Below, one piece after another: positions 63,941 to 64,000 of a stretch of DNA of 64,000 nt. The stretch lies in contig CM036755.1 of assembly GCA_020796225.1 (NCBI GenBank), forward strand, positions 84,763,803 to 84,827,802, read 5' to 3'. The notes under the pieces are model-generated. The model made no database searches. It was not told the DNA's origin and saw nothing but the letters and a program-made list of their open reading frames with translations. Origin of the DNA: Arion vulgaris. Taxonomy: Eukaryota; Mollusca; Gastropoda; Stylommatophora; Arionidae. The first letter of the stretch is position 1; each line of letters opens with the position of its first letter. The translations under genes and the position numbers were made by a program.

Positions 63941-64000
63941 TTCTAGAAGATAAATACATGAGTTAGATCTAGGTCTAAATCTAAGACTAAGAATCAACCA

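Overview
The window reads as nuclear DNA of an animal, probably an invertebrate and possibly a lophotrochozoan; that last placement is a guess from general repeat content. Short open stretches with conserved amino-acid texture are flanked by AG acceptors and GT donors whose phases mostly agree, so protein genes are split into small exons. The rest is introns filled with degenerate LINE retrotransposon pieces, tRNA-derived SINEs, hAT-like MITEs and an extraordinary number of minisatellites. There is no sign of bacterial operons, CRISPR, phage or rRNA, and no functional tRNA gene was seen.

Two host genes can be followed. Gene 1 (+ strand, partial, no start in the window) has exons at 7232-7523, 8486-8648, 9045-9138, 10807-10935, 12201-12263, 14944-15058, 16522-16633, 17781-18459, 20232-20394 and probably 37974-38117, with a possible earlier exon at 1754-1850 and a possible 29-nt exon at 20067-20095. 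Its product is hydrophilic, low-complexity and Ser/Thr/Asn rich with a Lys/Arg-rich patch. I do not recognise the family. Gene 2 (- strand, partial) has exons at 46491-46416, 43447-41205, 32343-32210 and 30498-30289. It encodes a large Gln-rich, disordered protein followed by an RRM built from the last two exons and a stop codon. At least one exon is missing between 41205 and 32343, by phase. If gene 1 does extend to 38117, the 3' parts of the two genes interleave on opposite strands. A further possible - strand exon lies at 60506-60379.

The mobile fraction includes about two dozen broken LINE pieces on both strands, from several RTE/CR1/Jockey-like lineages. The largest, at 51470-53940 (-), covers reverse transcriptase and RNase H. 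There are three tRNA-headed SINE families, one further interspersed family without a clear tRNA head, and at least four hAT-type MITE copies. All coding pieces carry stops or frameshifts.

The most striking property is tandem repetition. Around forty arrays with mostly different units (4 to 102 bp) add up, from my coordinates, to roughly 22 kb, about a third of the window. Several arrays are visibly amplified from sequence that had another job: a LINE coding segment (430-1112, probably again 34610-35420), another LINE coding segment (56345-60206), a SINE 3' domain (21282-21485), the splice donor of a gene 2 exon (45553-46420), and the acceptor region of a gene 1 exon (12080-12200). This pattern of seeded minisatellites at splice sites and in dead retrotransposons is the main candidate for something not routinely described. 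I see no defence or metabolic gene system.
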